Shown: piece after piece, positions 9,279-17,241 of the stretch
Layout: every line of letters starts with the position of its first letter
Position numbering within the stretch: the stretch's first letter is position 1
NCBI GenBank assembly: GCA_004563405.1
Contig: SFTH01000013.1
Location: 15,073 to 79,072, forward strand
DNA: 64,000 nt
Direction: 5' to 3'
Source: a bacterium
GTDB lineage: Bacteria; Bacillota; Clostridia; Christensenellales; Aristaeellaceae
Notes under the pieces: generated by a model
Seen by the model: only the letters and a program-made list of their open reading frames with translations
The model's database searches: none
Told to the model about the DNA's origin: nothing
Position numbers and translations under genes: made by a program

Positions 9279-9754
9279 GGCTTTACTTCCTTTCCGGCCG
9301 CACAGGCTTCCAACTGCCGCCGTATATATGCATTCAGCTTCTGAAGGCCCGAATACATCGCTTCGCGCTCCTCTACCGTCATGCCATCCGCGATCGCGCA
9401 GACCATTTTCCGATGAAAATAGCGATGTGCAATCTCCGCGCGGAAGCCCTTGCGGGTGAGTTGAACGCGAACGCGGCGGCCGTCCTCGCTGGAGCGATCC
9501 TTGGTGATGTAACCTTTTTTCTCCAGGCGCTTAATCATGGCCGTGGCGGACGGGGGCGTAATCTCCAGGTTTTGGGCAATTTCCGTCACCATCGCTCCCT
9601 CGTTGCCGTTGCGTCCGATGCTTTCGAGCATGTGCATTTCGCTCATGCTCAGGTCGTTGTTGCTGAGCTTGCGCAGCATCTGTTCCTCCACCTTGCAGAT
9701 GGAACGATACGCCGTCGTCAGCATTTCATTGAGCGCCTGCGCGAATGCATCCAT
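9275..9754 (-). CDS. MarR-family regulator at the head of the fab operon (FabT-like)
   Basis: A 159-residue winged-helix protein with MarR-family features: an N-terminal dimerisation helix, LSMSEMHMLESIG, the recognition region ITPPSATAMIKRLEKKGYI, and the wing DGRRVRVQLT. By position and family it resembles FabT, the repressor of fab operons in several Firmicutes that responds to acyl-ACP. The start at 9754 is chosen because GATGAGG lies eight bases upstream and because the predicted transcript begins near 9782, leaving almost no leader for the upstream ATG at 9772. A palindrome over the predicted start point is the obvious candidate operator, suggesting autoregulation together with the operon. 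The FabT assignment is inference from context. Confidence 0.85.
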   Translation of the reverse strand: MDAFAQALNEMLTTAYRSICKVEEQMLRKLSNNDLSMSEMHMLESIGRNGNEGAMVTEIAQNLEITPPSATAMIKRLEKKGYITKDRSSEDGRRVRVQLTRKGFRAEIAHRYFHRKMVCAIADGMTVEEREAMYSGLQKLNAYIRRQLEACAAGKEVKP

Positions 9755-9776
9755 ACAATCAGCCTCATCCATTTAT

Positions 9777-9785
9777 TTAGTCTAA
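9777..9785. promoter_or_regulatory. Candidate operator: perfect 9-bp palindrome TTAGTCTAA
   Basis: TTAG-T-CTAA reads the same on both strands. It sits directly downstream of the -10 box of the fab operon promoter and covers the expected start point (about 9782). This is where a repressor such as the MarR protein encoded first in the operon would act. The flanks are AT-rich but only partly symmetric. Binding by the MarR protein is inferred. Confidence 0.5.
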
Positions 9786-9788
9786 CAA

Positions 9789-9817
9789 ATTATATTGCCA
9801 CTTCAGCCCTATGTCAA
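9789..9817 (-). promoter_or_regulatory. Consensus sigma-A promoter of the fab/acc operon
   Basis: On the minus strand a perfect TTGACA (9812-9817) and a perfect TATAAT (9789-9794) are separated by exactly 17 bases. It is the only clear promoter upstream of the fab genes, which follow in tightly overlapping order, so the whole 12-gene operon is likely transcribed from here. Confidence 0.85.
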
Positions 9818-9986
9818 GTGGATTTACACATAAATAGCATAATGCCGTCAAAGCTTTGTTCGATTTGCAGGCAATGCGCTCACGATCTTGCAAAACGCCT
9901 GAATTGTGAATCTATCGTTACCAACAATGTGATATATGAGTTTTATATGTAACCCTGTTGTCCGGTCGCAGGCGCGTCGATCTGCC

Positions 9987-10023
9987 AAAAAATCAGGAGC
10001 CATCCCGAATTCGGGACGGCTCC
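9987..10023 (-). terminator. Intrinsic terminator after the DUF1540 gene
   Basis: A long inverted repeat (9996-10023) with GGAGCC outer arms and a CCCGAATTCGGG centre is followed on the minus strand by a run of six T (9987-9992). It ends the ctp-DUF1540 transcript. Confidence 0.85.
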
Positions 10024-10033
10024 ATTGGGCATC

Positions 10034-10210
10034 TTACCGGCAGCACTTGTAGCTTGCGCACATGCTCTCGTCTGCGGCCTTTGCGTCGTGGCAGTTTGCG
10101 CAGGGTTCCACCTGAATGCAGGACAGGGAACAGTAGTCCTGGTCATCGCAGTGGTAGTCGCAACTGGTCACGCGGCAGCGAATGTTCTTATTCGCCTGCT
10201 TATTGTTCAT
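10034..10210 (-). CDS. DUF1540 cysteine-rich small protein
   Basis: A 58-residue protein with eight cysteines in the spaced pattern typical of DUF1540 (CRVTSCDYH, then CSLSC and CANC, ending CCR). Such proteins are common in spore-forming Firmicutes, and the cysteine spacing suggests metal binding; no enzymatic role is known. The start MNNKQANKN follows GTGAGGAAG. The gene is 65 bases after the processing protease gene on the same strand, probably the same transcript, and ends at a strong terminator. Confidence 0.8.
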   Translation of the reverse strand: MNNKQANKNIRCRVTSCDYHCDDQDYCSLSCIQVEPCANCHDAKAADESMCASYKCCR

Positions 10211-10275
10211 CTTCCTCACCTCATCAACGGATTTGCCGTCTCCGGCGAGGTGTATTTTGCCCCGATGCGCGCGCT

Positions 10276-11505
10276 TTATGCGGCGTCCTCTGCCTCCGGA
10301 AATCCGTCGAGCGCCTCCACCGCCGCCCTCAGCTGTGCGTCGCGCGCAATGTCGGGGCCTTGCGAAATGGCGTCGTCCTCGTCCGCCTCCACGACGATAT
10401 CCGGCACCACGCCTGTGCCGTGAATGTTACTTCCATTGGGCGTGTAATAGCAGGACGAGGTGTACTGCATACCCGAACCATCCTCCTCAAAGCCGACGAC
10501 GGTCTGTACCACGCCCTTGCCATAGCTGCGCGTGCCCACGAGCACGCCGCGGCCATGATCCTGCACCGCCGCCGCAAGGATTTCGGACGCGCTGGCGGAC
10601 ATATCGTTGATGAGCACCGCCAGGGGTAAGTCACAGTATGCGTCGTCGGAGTAGTAGTCCTGCCGGCTGCCCGCGCGATCCTGCGTGTAGACGATCAGGC
10701 CCTCGGGAAGCAGCAGATCTGCGATCTCCACCACATCGTCCAAAAGTCCGCCGGGATTGTTGCGCAGGTCAATCACCAGGGCGCGCGCGCCATCCCTCTG
10801 AAGGCTTTCCAGCGCCTCGCTGAATGCGTCGACGTCGTCGCCCATAAACTGGTAGATATTGACGTATCCAATCTCCCCCTCCAGCATGCAGGCGCGCACG
10901 TTGCTCACGTTCACGCTGCCTCGCTTAACGCGCAGGGTCAGCGCCTCTCCATCCCGCAGAACTGTGAGTGCGACCTCCGTGCCGTCCTCGCCCTTCATGT
11001 ACAGCACCGTCTCGTTCAGCGTCTGAGCGCTCTCTCCGCTCACCTCTGTTCCGTCCACGGAAACGATCAGATCGCCCGCGCACACACCCGCGTCCTCTGC
11101 GGGACTGCCCTCATACACCCGTATGATTTCGATATAGCCCTCCGCATTGTTCTGAACGAGCAGTCCAAGGCCGTGGTAGGCGCCCTGTGCCTCCTCGCCG
11201 TGCCGCTCCCACTCGTCGGGAGAATAGTAATAGGTATAGGGATCCTCCAGCGCCGCCATCAAGCCCCGTATGGCGCCGGTCATGAGCGTATCCTCATCCA
11301 CTTCCTCGTAATAATTCTCCACAAGCGCGCTCCGCACCGTCTCCAGCTTCGAATAGCGCTCGATCATCTCATACGCTTCGCTGCTCACCCAATGGCTGCC
11401 CTGGGAAGAGCGGCCGGAGACCAGAAGCGTAATTGTGGACGCGGCAATGCTCACCATGACCAGCAGCCATACAATCGCCAGTATCATGAGGTTTTTTTTC
11501 TTCAT
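10276..11505 (-). CDS. S41-family C-terminal processing protease with PDZ domain
   Basis: A 409-residue membrane-anchored serine protease of the CtpA/CtpB class. Order: one N-terminal membrane segment (about 7-30), an extracytoplasmic helical region, a PDZ domain around residues 115-200 (AGVCAGDLIVSVDG) and the S41 catalytic core with NNPGGLLDDVVEIADLLL, the nucleophile serine in NDMSASASEIL and the lysine in RSYGKGVVQT. These enzymes trim C termini of envelope or sporulation proteins. GGAGGCGGGAT lies just upstream of the ATG. The substrate cannot be told from the sequence. Confidence 0.92.
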   Translation of the reverse strand: MKKKNLMILAIVWLLVMVSIAASTITLLVSGRSSQGSHWVSSEAYEMIERYSKLETVRSALVENYYEEVDEDTLMTGAIRGLMAALEDPYTYYYSPDEWERHGEEAQGAYHGLGLLVQNNAEGYIEIIRVYEGSPAEDAGVCAGDLIVSVDGTEVSGESAQTLNETVLYMKGEDGTEVALTVLRDGEALTLRVKRGSVNVSNVRACMLEGEIGYVNIYQFMGDDVDAFSEALESLQRDGARALVIDLRNNPGGLLDDVVEIADLLLPEGLIVYTQDRAGSRQDYYSDDAYCDLPLAVLINDMSASASEILAAAVQDHGRGVLVGTRSYGKGVVQTVVGFEEDGSGMQYTSSCYYTPNGSNIHGTGVVPDIVVEADEDDAISQGPDIARDAQLRAAVEALDGFPEAEDAA

Positions 11506-11523
11506 ATCCCGCCTCCAAGAGAA

Positions 11524-11549
11524 ATGCGGCAGCTTGACGGCCGCCGCAT
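11524..11549 (-). terminator. Hairpin between the PucR-type gene and ctp, possible terminator
   Basis: A ten-pair stem (ATGCGGCGGC against GCTGCCGCAT, one G-U pair) with a six-base loop, followed on the minus strand by TTTCTCTT. It would end or attenuate the upstream regulator transcript before ctp. The T-run is weak. Confidence 0.5.
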
Positions 11550-11588
11550 TCGAATTTGTTTGAATCTATGCCGCCACGCACCGTGAAA

Positions 11589-12659
11589 TTACAGACGGTT
11601 TTTGCGCGCAGTGGTGTTTTTTCCCAGGAGCATCATCATTTTGAAGGTGACTGCATCGTCGAAGTTGCGCAGATCCAGGCCGATGGCGCGCTGCACCTTT
11701 TCCAGGCGATAGACCAGCGTGTTTCGGTGGATGTAGAGCTTGCGCGCCGTCTCCGACAGGTTCAAGCTGTTATCGAAGAAGGTCTCGATGGTGTGCACCA
11801 TCTCGTCGTTGAACAGCCGCGCAGTTTTGCGGTTGAAGATCATGGCGTTGTAGCTGCCGCACATGTCCGTGGGAACGTCGCTCAGGAAGCGCTCCAGCAG
11901 CAGGTTCCGATAGACGAACACCGTGCGGTTGCTGTGGTAGACGCGCCCCACGTTGATGGCGCTGCGGGCCTCCTCATACGCCTCGGGAATGCTCACCAGA
12001 TCGTCCCGGGGATTGGAGATGCCGACGTACACTGCCGTACCGTACTCCGTCAGGAAGCTCATCTCAATAGCCTTCGCATACTCCTCCAGTTCGCTGAAGT
12101 TGACTTCCTCTTCCACGCCCTTGAGCATAGCCAGGGAGTGGCGGCCGACCTCTGCCAGCAGATCGCTCTCGTCGTCCTTTCCGTTGTTGAGAATCTGCAT
12201 GGCCGCCTCAGCCTCAATGTCCACGAAGTAGAAGTAGAGCACGCAGCGCTTCTTCTCGATGGGAATGTTGTGTTCGGCGGCAAGCGCTTCGAACTCTGAG
12301 CTCTCGATCTCGCCGCGCAGCATCAGGCGCAGGGACTGCTCGCAGCTGGTATGGCTCAAATCCTCCCGAAGAATCAGGTTGATCAGCTCGGCGCAGAGCA
12401 CCGCGCACTTCTTGATCTCCTCGCTGTCGCCCTGCAGGCAGATGTAGATGGGCTGATCCTCGGAAGTACCGATCAGCGTCACGCCGCCATAAATCAGCGG
12501 CATGGTGGGATTCGTGCGCATGGGCTCCGGAAGGTTGAACACCCGCTGGTCGCCCTCGGGCAGAATCACGTTTCCGTTCGCATCCAGAAGGAGTGCAGAC
12601 AGATCTATCATATCAAGAACGCGTGCAATTTTCAGAGTAATCCGATGATCGAGGTACAT
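11589..12659 (-). CDS. PucR/CdaR-type transcriptional regulator
   Basis: A 356-residue protein whose C-terminal 60 residues match the PucR-type helix-turn-helix (LNLSETARKLYIHRNTLVYRLEKVQ, here given in pieces: LSETARKLYIHR and NTLVYRLEKV). The middle part resembles the GGDEF-like domain of CdaR regulators (YVGISNPRDDL, YEEARSAINVG). The N-terminal sensor region is not a recognised domain and the ligand is unknown. The start MYLDHRITL has GGGAG upstream; a longer frame has only weak support and crosses the promoter. It is a single-gene unit with its own promoter, next to the ribosomal-protein operon, so its target is not shown by context. Confidence 0.82.
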   Translation of the reverse strand: MYLDHRITLKIARVLDMIDLSALLLDANGNVILPEGDQRVFNLPEPMRTNPTMPLIYGGVTLIGTSEDQPIYICLQGDSEEIKKCAVLCAELINLILREDLSHTSCEQSLRLMLRGEIESSEFEALAAEHNIPIEKKRCVLYFYFVDIEAEAAMQILNNGKDDESDLLAEVGRHSLAMLKGVEEEVNFSELEEYAKAIEMSFLTEYGTAVYVGISNPRDDLVSIPEAYEEARSAINVGRVYHSNRTVFVYRNLLLERFLSDVPTDMCGSYNAMIFNRKTARLFNDEMVHTIETFFDNSLNLSETARKLYIHRNTLVYRLEKVQRAIGLDLRNFDDAVTFKMMMLLGKNTTARKNRL

Positions 12660-12701
12660 TTTTCTCCCTTCCCTTCTGGGGTTGTTCCCGATTTCGCGTT
12701 C

Positions 12702-12730
12702 ATTATATTCTGCTTTGTGCAAATGGTCAA
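12702..12730 (-). promoter_or_regulatory. Sigma-A promoter of the PucR-type gene
   Basis: TTGACC (12725-12730) and TATAAT (12702-12707) on the minus strand with a 17-base spacer, 43 bases upstream of the chosen ATG. Confidence 0.8.
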
Positions 12731-12792
12731 GCAAGTTTTGGTTGTGTATTCGAATTCCAGGTAAAATCCTGGTCAATTTATGACGTATGCAC

Positions 12793-12817
12793 AAAAAAAC
12801 CGCCCTTTCGGGCGGTT
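12793..12817 (-). terminator. Intrinsic terminator after rplT
   Basis: The stem AACCGCCC / GGGCGGTT with a short loop is followed on the minus strand by seven T. It ends the infC-rpmI-rplT transcript 14 bases after the rplT stop codon. Confidence 0.93.
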
Positions 12818-12830
12818 AAATGTACATGGC

Positions 12831-13187
12831 TTACTTCAGCGCAGCCTTGGCCTGCTCCGCGAGCGCGGCGAAAGCGGCGGGATCAGAAATCGCGAGCTCA
12901 GAGAGCATCTTGCGGTTGATATCCACACCTGCGACCTTCAGGCCGTTGATCATCCTAGAGTAGGACAGGCCGTTGATGCGCGCCGCGGCGTTGATGCGGG
13001 CGATCCACAGGCGACGGAAGTCGCGCTTCTTCTGCTTGCGGCCGATATATGCATAGCGCAGGGAACGGCGAACCTGTTCGCTGGCTGCACGATACTGCTT
13101 GCTCTTCGCGCCAAAGTAACCCTTGGCGAGCTTCATCATTTTACGACGCTTTTTCTGTGCGTTGACTGCACGCTTAACTCTTGCCAT
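12831..13187 (-). CDS. rplT: 50S ribosomal protein L20
   Basis: A 118-residue basic protein with the L20 signature ([10 protein letters not shown] at the start, then [30 protein letters not shown] core, [11 protein letters not shown]). L20 binds 23S rRNA early in assembly and, in Firmicutes, represses its own operon by binding the leader RNA. It is the last of the three-gene infC-rpmI-rplT unit, followed by a strong terminator. Confidence 0.98.
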   Translation of the reverse strand: MARVKRAVNAQKKRRKMMKLAKGYFGAKSKQYRAASEQVRRSLRYAYIGRKQKKRDFRRLWIARINAAARINGLSYSRMINGLKVAGVDINRKMLSELAISDPAAFAALAEQAKAALK

Positions 13188-13202
13188 TCTTGATTCGCCT
13201 CC

Positions 13203-13400
13203 TTACTTGTAGGGGATGAGCTTCTTCATCGTCTTGCCTTCGGTGGTGGTCAGGTACTCGGCCTTGCGCAGGTTACGGGTACGCTTGGTGGGCTTCTTGG
13301 TCAGAATGTGACGCTTGAAAGCCTGGGCATGCTTGACCTTACCGGACTTGGTCAGATTGAAGCGCTTTGCCGCGCCCTTGTGTGTTTTCTGTTTGGGCAT
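13203..13400 (-). CDS. rpmI: 50S ribosomal protein L35
   Basis: A 65-residue, very basic protein: [14 protein letters not shown] at the start, [15 protein letters not shown] in the middle and a KKLIPYK end, all typical of L35. It lies between infC and rplT, the universal order for this operon, with a GGAGG ribosome site upstream. Confidence 0.98.
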   Translation of the reverse strand: MPKQKTHKGAAKRFNLTKSGKVKHAQAFKRHILTKKPTKRTRNLRKAEYLTTTEGKTMKKLIPYK

Positions 13401-13432
13401 TGGTGGGTCCTCCTCTCATCACTGGCTATGCG

Positions 13433-13945
13433 TTAATTCGCATCCTTCGGCGTAATGAACATCGACATGTTGCGGCCTTCAATGACCGGCTGCTTGTCTA
13501 CTGTTCCATACTCCTTGATCCTCTCCGCAAAATCGCGCATGACCTCGCGCCCAATTTCAGAGTGCGTGATCTGGCGGCCGCGGAAGCGGATCGTTACCTT
13601 CACCTTATTGCCGTCCTGCAGGAACTTGATGGCGTTCTTCACGCGAACATCCACATCATGATCCTCAATCGTGGCGGAAAGGCGCACCTCTTTAACTTCG
13701 ATGACCTTCTGATTTCTGCGGATTTCACGCTCGCGCTTGGACTGCTCAAAGCGATACTTGCCGTAATCCATGAGCTTGCAAACGGGTGGTTTGGCCTGGG
13801 GCGCGATTTTGACAAGGTCGAGCTGGTGTTCGTCCGCCAGGTTGAGCGCCTGCCGGATGGGCATTACGCCCAGCTGTTCGCCGTTCTGATCAACAACGCG
13901 CACTTCGCGGTCGCGGATCTCCTCGTTAATCATGAGATCGTTAAT
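13433..13945 (-). CDS. infC: Translation initiation factor IF-3 (AUU start)
   Basis: IF-3 prevents premature subunit joining and checks initiator tRNA pairing. The protein begins INDLMINEEIRD and has the two-domain layout with a lysine/arginine-rich linker (FEQSKREREIRRNQKV) and a C-terminal domain with IRFRGRQITHSEIG. The start codon is most likely ATT at 13945: an AGGAGG site lies nine bases upstream, whereas the first ATG (MINEE) is 21 bases from it. An AUU start, read as methionine, is a known conserved feature of infC that allows IF-3 to limit its own synthesis. This gives 170 residues, the normal length. Confidence 0.95.
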   Translation of the reverse strand: MNDLMINEEIRDREVRVVDQNGEQLGVMPIRQALNLADEHQLDLVKIAPQAKPPVCKLMDYGKYRFEQSKREREIRRNQKVIEVKEVRLSATIEDHDVDVRVKNAIKFLQDGNKVKVTIRFRGRQITHSEIGREVMRDFAERIKEYGTVDKQPVIEGRNMSMFITPKDAN

Positions 13946-13949
13946 ACGG

Positions 13950-14084
13950 ATGCACCTCCTATGAAAAGTTCGGGTAATGAAAAAGAGCAGCGCAAAGCGC
14001 CACTCTTCAAACCCCGCAAGGGGAACGTTTTGATGTGACCGATGCAATATTCTCGCATGGTGAGAAGTGGACGCTTCTGCTTAC
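13950..14084 (-). ncRNA. L20-type autoregulatory leader of infC-rpmI-rplT
   Basis: About 135 bases lie between the predicted start point (near 14084) and infC. They contain an early GAAGCGTCCACTTC hairpin segment, a CCCC-TTGC-GGGG-type stem near 14011-14023 and a final intrinsic terminator. The layout fits the L20 leader known upstream of this operon in Firmicutes, where free L20 favours the terminator. The match is by layout and position; no covariance-model search could be run. Confidence 0.75.
13979..14006 (-). terminator. Attenuator hairpin in the infC leader
   Basis: A ten-pair stem (AGAGTGGCGC against GCGCTGCTCT with two G-U pairs) and TTT loop is followed by five T on the minus strand, 19 bases before the infC ribosome site. 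It is placed to stop transcription before infC and so is the likely control point of the L20 leader. Confidence 0.8.
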
Positions 14085-14090
14085 TTTGCT

Positions 14091-14119
14091 ATTATAGCAC
14101 GCCTCTCCCCTCCGGGCAA
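14091..14119 (-). promoter_or_regulatory. Sigma-A promoter of infC-rpmI-rplT
   Basis: TTGCCC (14114-14119) and TATAAT (14091-14096) on the minus strand, 17-base spacer, with the L20-type leader directly downstream. Confidence 0.75.
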
Positions 14120-14145
14120 GGGGATTTCCTGTTAAGTTTTTTCTT

Positions 14146-15177
14146 TCAGCTGCGCACCCGCCCGATCAGCGTAAAGATCAGGAAAACCGTGAGATTCACC
14201 AATACGATCGCCGCACCGGCCGGTATCGAATAGAGGCACGAGAGCATGATGCCCGCAACGAAGCAGGTGACGGAAACCACGGCGGAACAGATCAGAACCA
14301 CACGAAAGTTTGAAAACACGCGCATTGAACTCAGAGCCGGAAAGATGATCAGGCTTGAGATGAGCATCGTGCCCATCATGCGCATGCCGATCACGATGGT
14401 CACAGCCGTGAGGATGGCGATGAGCATGTTGTACATGCCCGCGTTGGTTCCCGTGGCCCGTGCAAAGGGCTCGTCGAAGGTCACGGCAAATATGCGGTTG
14501 CAGAACAGTACAAACAGCGCGATCACCACCACCGACAGCGAAACGGACAGAATGACGTCCGTCTCCGACATGGCGAGGATGCTTCCGAACATGTAGTTCA
14601 TCACGTCCACATTCATGCCGCTGGTGAGGGAGGTCACCAGCACGCCCACCGCGAGCGCCGCGGTGGACAGCAGCGCGATGGCCGCGTCGCCGCGCAGCGT
14701 ACTGCACTCGCTCATGCGCAGGATCAGAAACGCAAGTGCAATGACGATCACCAGCGTAAAGGGCAGCGGCGTCTGTGAAATGGCCGTGCAGACGTTGGCG
14801 ATGCCCTGCCTGAGGCCCTCCGGCAGAAAGGCCGGCAATGCGTCCGCCGTCACAAACCCCAGAGCCGCGGCGATGGAGAGCGCGCCGAAGCCCACATGGG
14901 AAAGCCCGTCGCCGATCATGGAGTAGCGCTTCAGCACCAGCGTCACGCCCAACAGCGCAGCGCAAAGCGCCACAAGTACGCCAACGATGAGCGCGCGCTG
15001 AATGAACCTGTATTGCAAGTACAGGCCCATCTCCGCAAACGCAGCGTCTATGCCCCTCAGATTGCACGCGACCAGCAACACGGCCAGCGCGTCCAGTACC
15101 GCAAGCCAGACAGCCGCGCGCTTCCGGTTGCCGCCAGGCCGGGAGGAGCTCAGAATACTTTCCAGAAATCTTCCCAT
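14146..15177 (-). CDS. znuB: Zinc ABC transporter permease
   Basis: A 343-residue membrane protein of the ABC-3 metal permease family with about eight or nine hydrophobic segments. Typical features: LKRYSMIGDGLSHVGFGAL (the cytoplasmic coupling region), ATGTNAGMYN and MMGTMLISSLIIFPAL. It forms the channel for the ZnuA-ZnuC system. Its ATG lies 28 bases inside the end of znuC. The 3' end is 27 bases from the infC promoter box and no clear terminator lies between, so some read-through into infC is possible. Confidence 0.92.
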   Translation of the reverse strand: MGRFLESILSSSRPGGNRKRAAVWLAVLDALAVLLVACNLRGIDAAFAEMGLYLQYRFIQRALIVGVLVALCAALLGVTLVLKRYSMIGDGLSHVGFGALSIAAALGFVTADALPAFLPEGLRQGIANVCTAISQTPLPFTLVIVIALAFLILRMSECSTLRGDAAIALLSTAALAVGVLVTSLTSGMNVDVMNYMFGSILAMSETDVILSVSLSVVVIALFVLFCNRIFAVTFDEPFARATGTNAGMYNMLIAILTAVTIVIGMRMMGTMLISSLIIFPALSSMRVFSNFRVVLICSAVVSVTCFVAGIMLSCLYSIPAGAAIVLVNLTVFLIFTLIGRVRS

Positions 15178-15875
15178 TTATATCCCCTCCGATGCGCATG
15201 GCAAAGCTTGTTGTAATCCGCGATGGAGCCGCAGAAGTCGACTCCCTTGTCCACCACCAGCACCTTGTTCGCGTCCGTCATCGCGCCTCGCAGGTCGTGG
15301 GAGACCATGGCGATGCTCACGCCGTGCTCCCGGTTCAACCTGCGAATCAGCGCGTAGAATTCCTTCGTGGTTCCAGGGTCCAGGCCTGTCACCGGTTCGT
15401 CCAGCAGCAACAGCGAGTCCGTTGCGCAGAGCGCCCGGGCCAACAGTACGCGCTGTTGCTGGCCGCCGGACAGAGTGCGATAGGATTTGTCCTTCAGGCC
15501 GGCAATATCCAGCATCTCCATCTTTTCCCGTGCGCGCGCCAGCAGCGGTTGATTGTAGAAGAAGTGGAGCGGCCGCAGGCGGCTGGCGCAGCCGGAGAGC
15601 ACGACCTCCTGCACTGACGCAGGGAAATCTCTCTGTGCAGCTGTCTGCTGTGGAAGATAGCCGATCTGGTTTCGCTTCAGGCCGTCGCCATAGCGGATGC
15701 TGCCGCTCTTGACGTGCACCAGGCCCAGCATGGCCCGCACCAGCGTGCTCTTGCCCGAGCCATTCTCGCCGATGATGACCATATAATCGCCGCGGTCGAG
15801 TTGAAAACTCACATGCTCCACCGCGACCACGCCTTCAAATGCGATGGTGACATCCTGAAGCGTAATCAGCGCCAT
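15150..15875 (-). CDS. znuC: Zinc ABC transporter ATP-binding protein
   Basis: An ABC ATPase of about 241 residues: Walker A GENGSGKSTLVRA, Q-loop GYLPQQ, signature LSGGQQQRVLLARAL, Walker B LLLLDEPVTGLDP and the H-loop histidine in MVSHD. It drives the ZnuB permease. The ATG at 15875 is nine bases after AGGGAG; an ATG two codons earlier (15881) would be only three bases from it. Its start overlaps the end of the zur gene by 41 bases, an unusually long overlap. Confidence 0.93.
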   Translation of the reverse strand: MALITLQDVTIAFEGVVAVEHVSFQLDRGDYMVIIGENGSGKSTLVRAMLGLVHVKSGSIRYGDGLKRNQIGYLPQQTAAQRDFPASVQEVVLSGCASRLRPLHFFYNQPLLARAREKMEMLDIAGLKDKSYRTLSGGQQQRVLLARALCATDSLLLLDEPVTGLDPGTTKEFYALIRRLNREHGVSIAMVSHDLRGAMTDANKVLVVDKGVDFCGSIADYNKLCHAHRRGYKWEDFWKVF

Positions 15876-16296
15876 GGACATTCTCTCCCTTCTGTGCAGA
15901 TGCGCAACGCGCGCAGACGCCGACGAGCATGGTTTCTCGGGCGTCCAGCAGAAAATTGTGGTCGGAATAGATGTGCTGCGTCAGCGCCTCCATCAGCTTG
16001 CAGTTTACATGGTAGAGCCTGCCGCAGCTTTTGCACATCATGTGAAAGTGCGCATCACATTCCGAACTGTCTGCAACGTGCTGGTACTGCACGACGCCCT
16101 GGGGCGTTTGATATTTGCGCACGCTCCCCTGCTCCGCCAGCGCCTCCAGATGGCGGTAAACCGTCGTTCTGCCAATCCTCTCTCCCTGCTCCTGAAGTTC
16201 AAACACCAGATCATCCACGGAATAGGGCTCCAGGTCGTGGCTCCTCAAAAAGGCCAGAATGTCGCGCTTCTGGCGGGTATTGTATTCGCCGCGCAT
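15835..16296 (-). CDS. Fur-family metal regulator, likely Zur
   Basis: A 153-residue Fur-family repressor: an N-terminal winged helix (GERIGRTTVYRHLEALAEQG), the metal-binding DAHFHMMCKSCGR with the first CxxC pair, and a second CARC pair near the C terminus that forms the structural zinc site. It lies inside the znu operon between znuA and znuC, and a Fur-family palindrome covers the operon promoter, which points to zinc-responsive autoregulation (Zur) rather than iron. The last 15 or so residues are read from sequence shared with znuC. Confidence 0.88.
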   Translation of the reverse strand: MRGEYNTRQKRDILAFLRSHDLEPYSVDDLVFELQEQGERIGRTTVYRHLEALAEQGSVRKYQTPQGVVQYQHVADSSECDAHFHMMCKSCGRLYHVNCKLMEALTQHIYSDHNFLLDARETMLVGVCARCASAQKGENVHGADYASGCHHRI

Positions 16297-16298
16297 GT

Positions 16299-17219
16299 TC
16301 AGTTCAATCCCCTTTCCAGGGAGGCCACGTTTTTAAGCATCAGGCTCACATAGCTTTCACCCGCGCTGAAATCGACCTCCGTCACGTTCTGCACGGAATA
16401 GAAGGTGCAGATTTCCACGCCGGTCTCGTCTGCAATCGCCCTGGCTGTCTTTTCATTGCTGAGTTCAATGGTATAGACGACCGGCACCTCATCTTCAATG
16501 ATGCGATTGATCAGCTCCATCATGGTCTTCGCACTCGGCTCGCTCTCGGACGAGCAGGAGTCAAAGGCCGCGTACCATTCAATGCCATACTCCCTCGCGA
16601 AATAGAGGAAGGGAAAGCGGTCCGCAAAGATCATTTCGCGGCGCTTACCGCCCGCGACGACCTTCTCAAAGGCCGCGTCGATCTCTCCAATCAGATCCAT
16701 GTAGGCCTGTGCCCTGTCCTGGAAGCGCTCCGCCGAACCGGGCATGAGCGCACACAGCTCCGCCTGAAGGGCGTCCACCATGCGCATCGCATTCTTCGGC
16801 GAGGTCCAGATATGCTCGTCGTATTCCGCGGCATGATCGTGGTCCTCCTCATGCTCTGCTTCCTCCAGCTTTTCCACGCAATCGAAAAAGCGCAACTGGC
16901 GGGGCGCCTCATCCCCGAAGGAATCCAGCAGATCCACCACCCATGCGTCGCTTTCTCCGCCCACATACACAAACAGATCGCATCCCGCAATGGATAGCAC
17001 CTCCGACGGCGTGGGCTCGTAGGAGTGAACCTCCGCGCCGGGCTTGATCAGAAGCTGAATCTCCGCTTCCTCACCGGCGACTGCCCGGGCGAAATCATAG
17101 CAGGGAAAACTCGTGCAGACGATGTGCAGCGGACGCGCATCCTCGCCGAGGGCACAGAATGGAAAAGCGGCGGTCAGAAACACGCTCAGCAGCAGTGCAA
17201 GGATTCTCTTCATCTTCAT
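16299..17219 (-). CDS. znuA: Zinc ABC transporter substrate-binding protein
   Basis: A 306-residue cluster A-I binding protein. It has an N-terminal export signal (about 1-25), a histidine at GAEVHSYEPTP, a His/Asp/Glu-rich loop (EHEEDHDHAAEYDEH) ahead of the DEHIWTSPKNA motif, and a later acidic/His site region; these are the usual zinc ligands and zinc-catching loop of ZnuA. The signal ends in FCALGEDA and does not fit a canonical lipobox, so membrane anchoring is uncertain. First gene of znuA-zur-znuC-znuB, only two bases before zur. Confidence 0.93.
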   Translation of the reverse strand: MKMKRILALLLSVFLTAAFPFCALGEDARPLHIVCTSFPCYDFARAVAGEEAEIQLLIKPGAEVHSYEPTPSEVLSIAGCDLFVYVGGESDAWVVDLLDSFGDEAPRQLRFFDCVEKLEEAEHEEDHDHAAEYDEHIWTSPKNAMRMVDALQAELCALMPGSAERFQDRAQAYMDLIGEIDAAFEKVVAGGKRREMIFADRFPFLYFAREYGIEWYAAFDSCSSESEPSAKTMMELINRIIEDEVPVVYTIELSNEKTARAIADETGVEICTFYSVQNVTEVDFSAGESYVSLMLKNVASLERGLN

Positions 17220-17241
17220 CGGTCAAAGCTCCAGATTTGAT

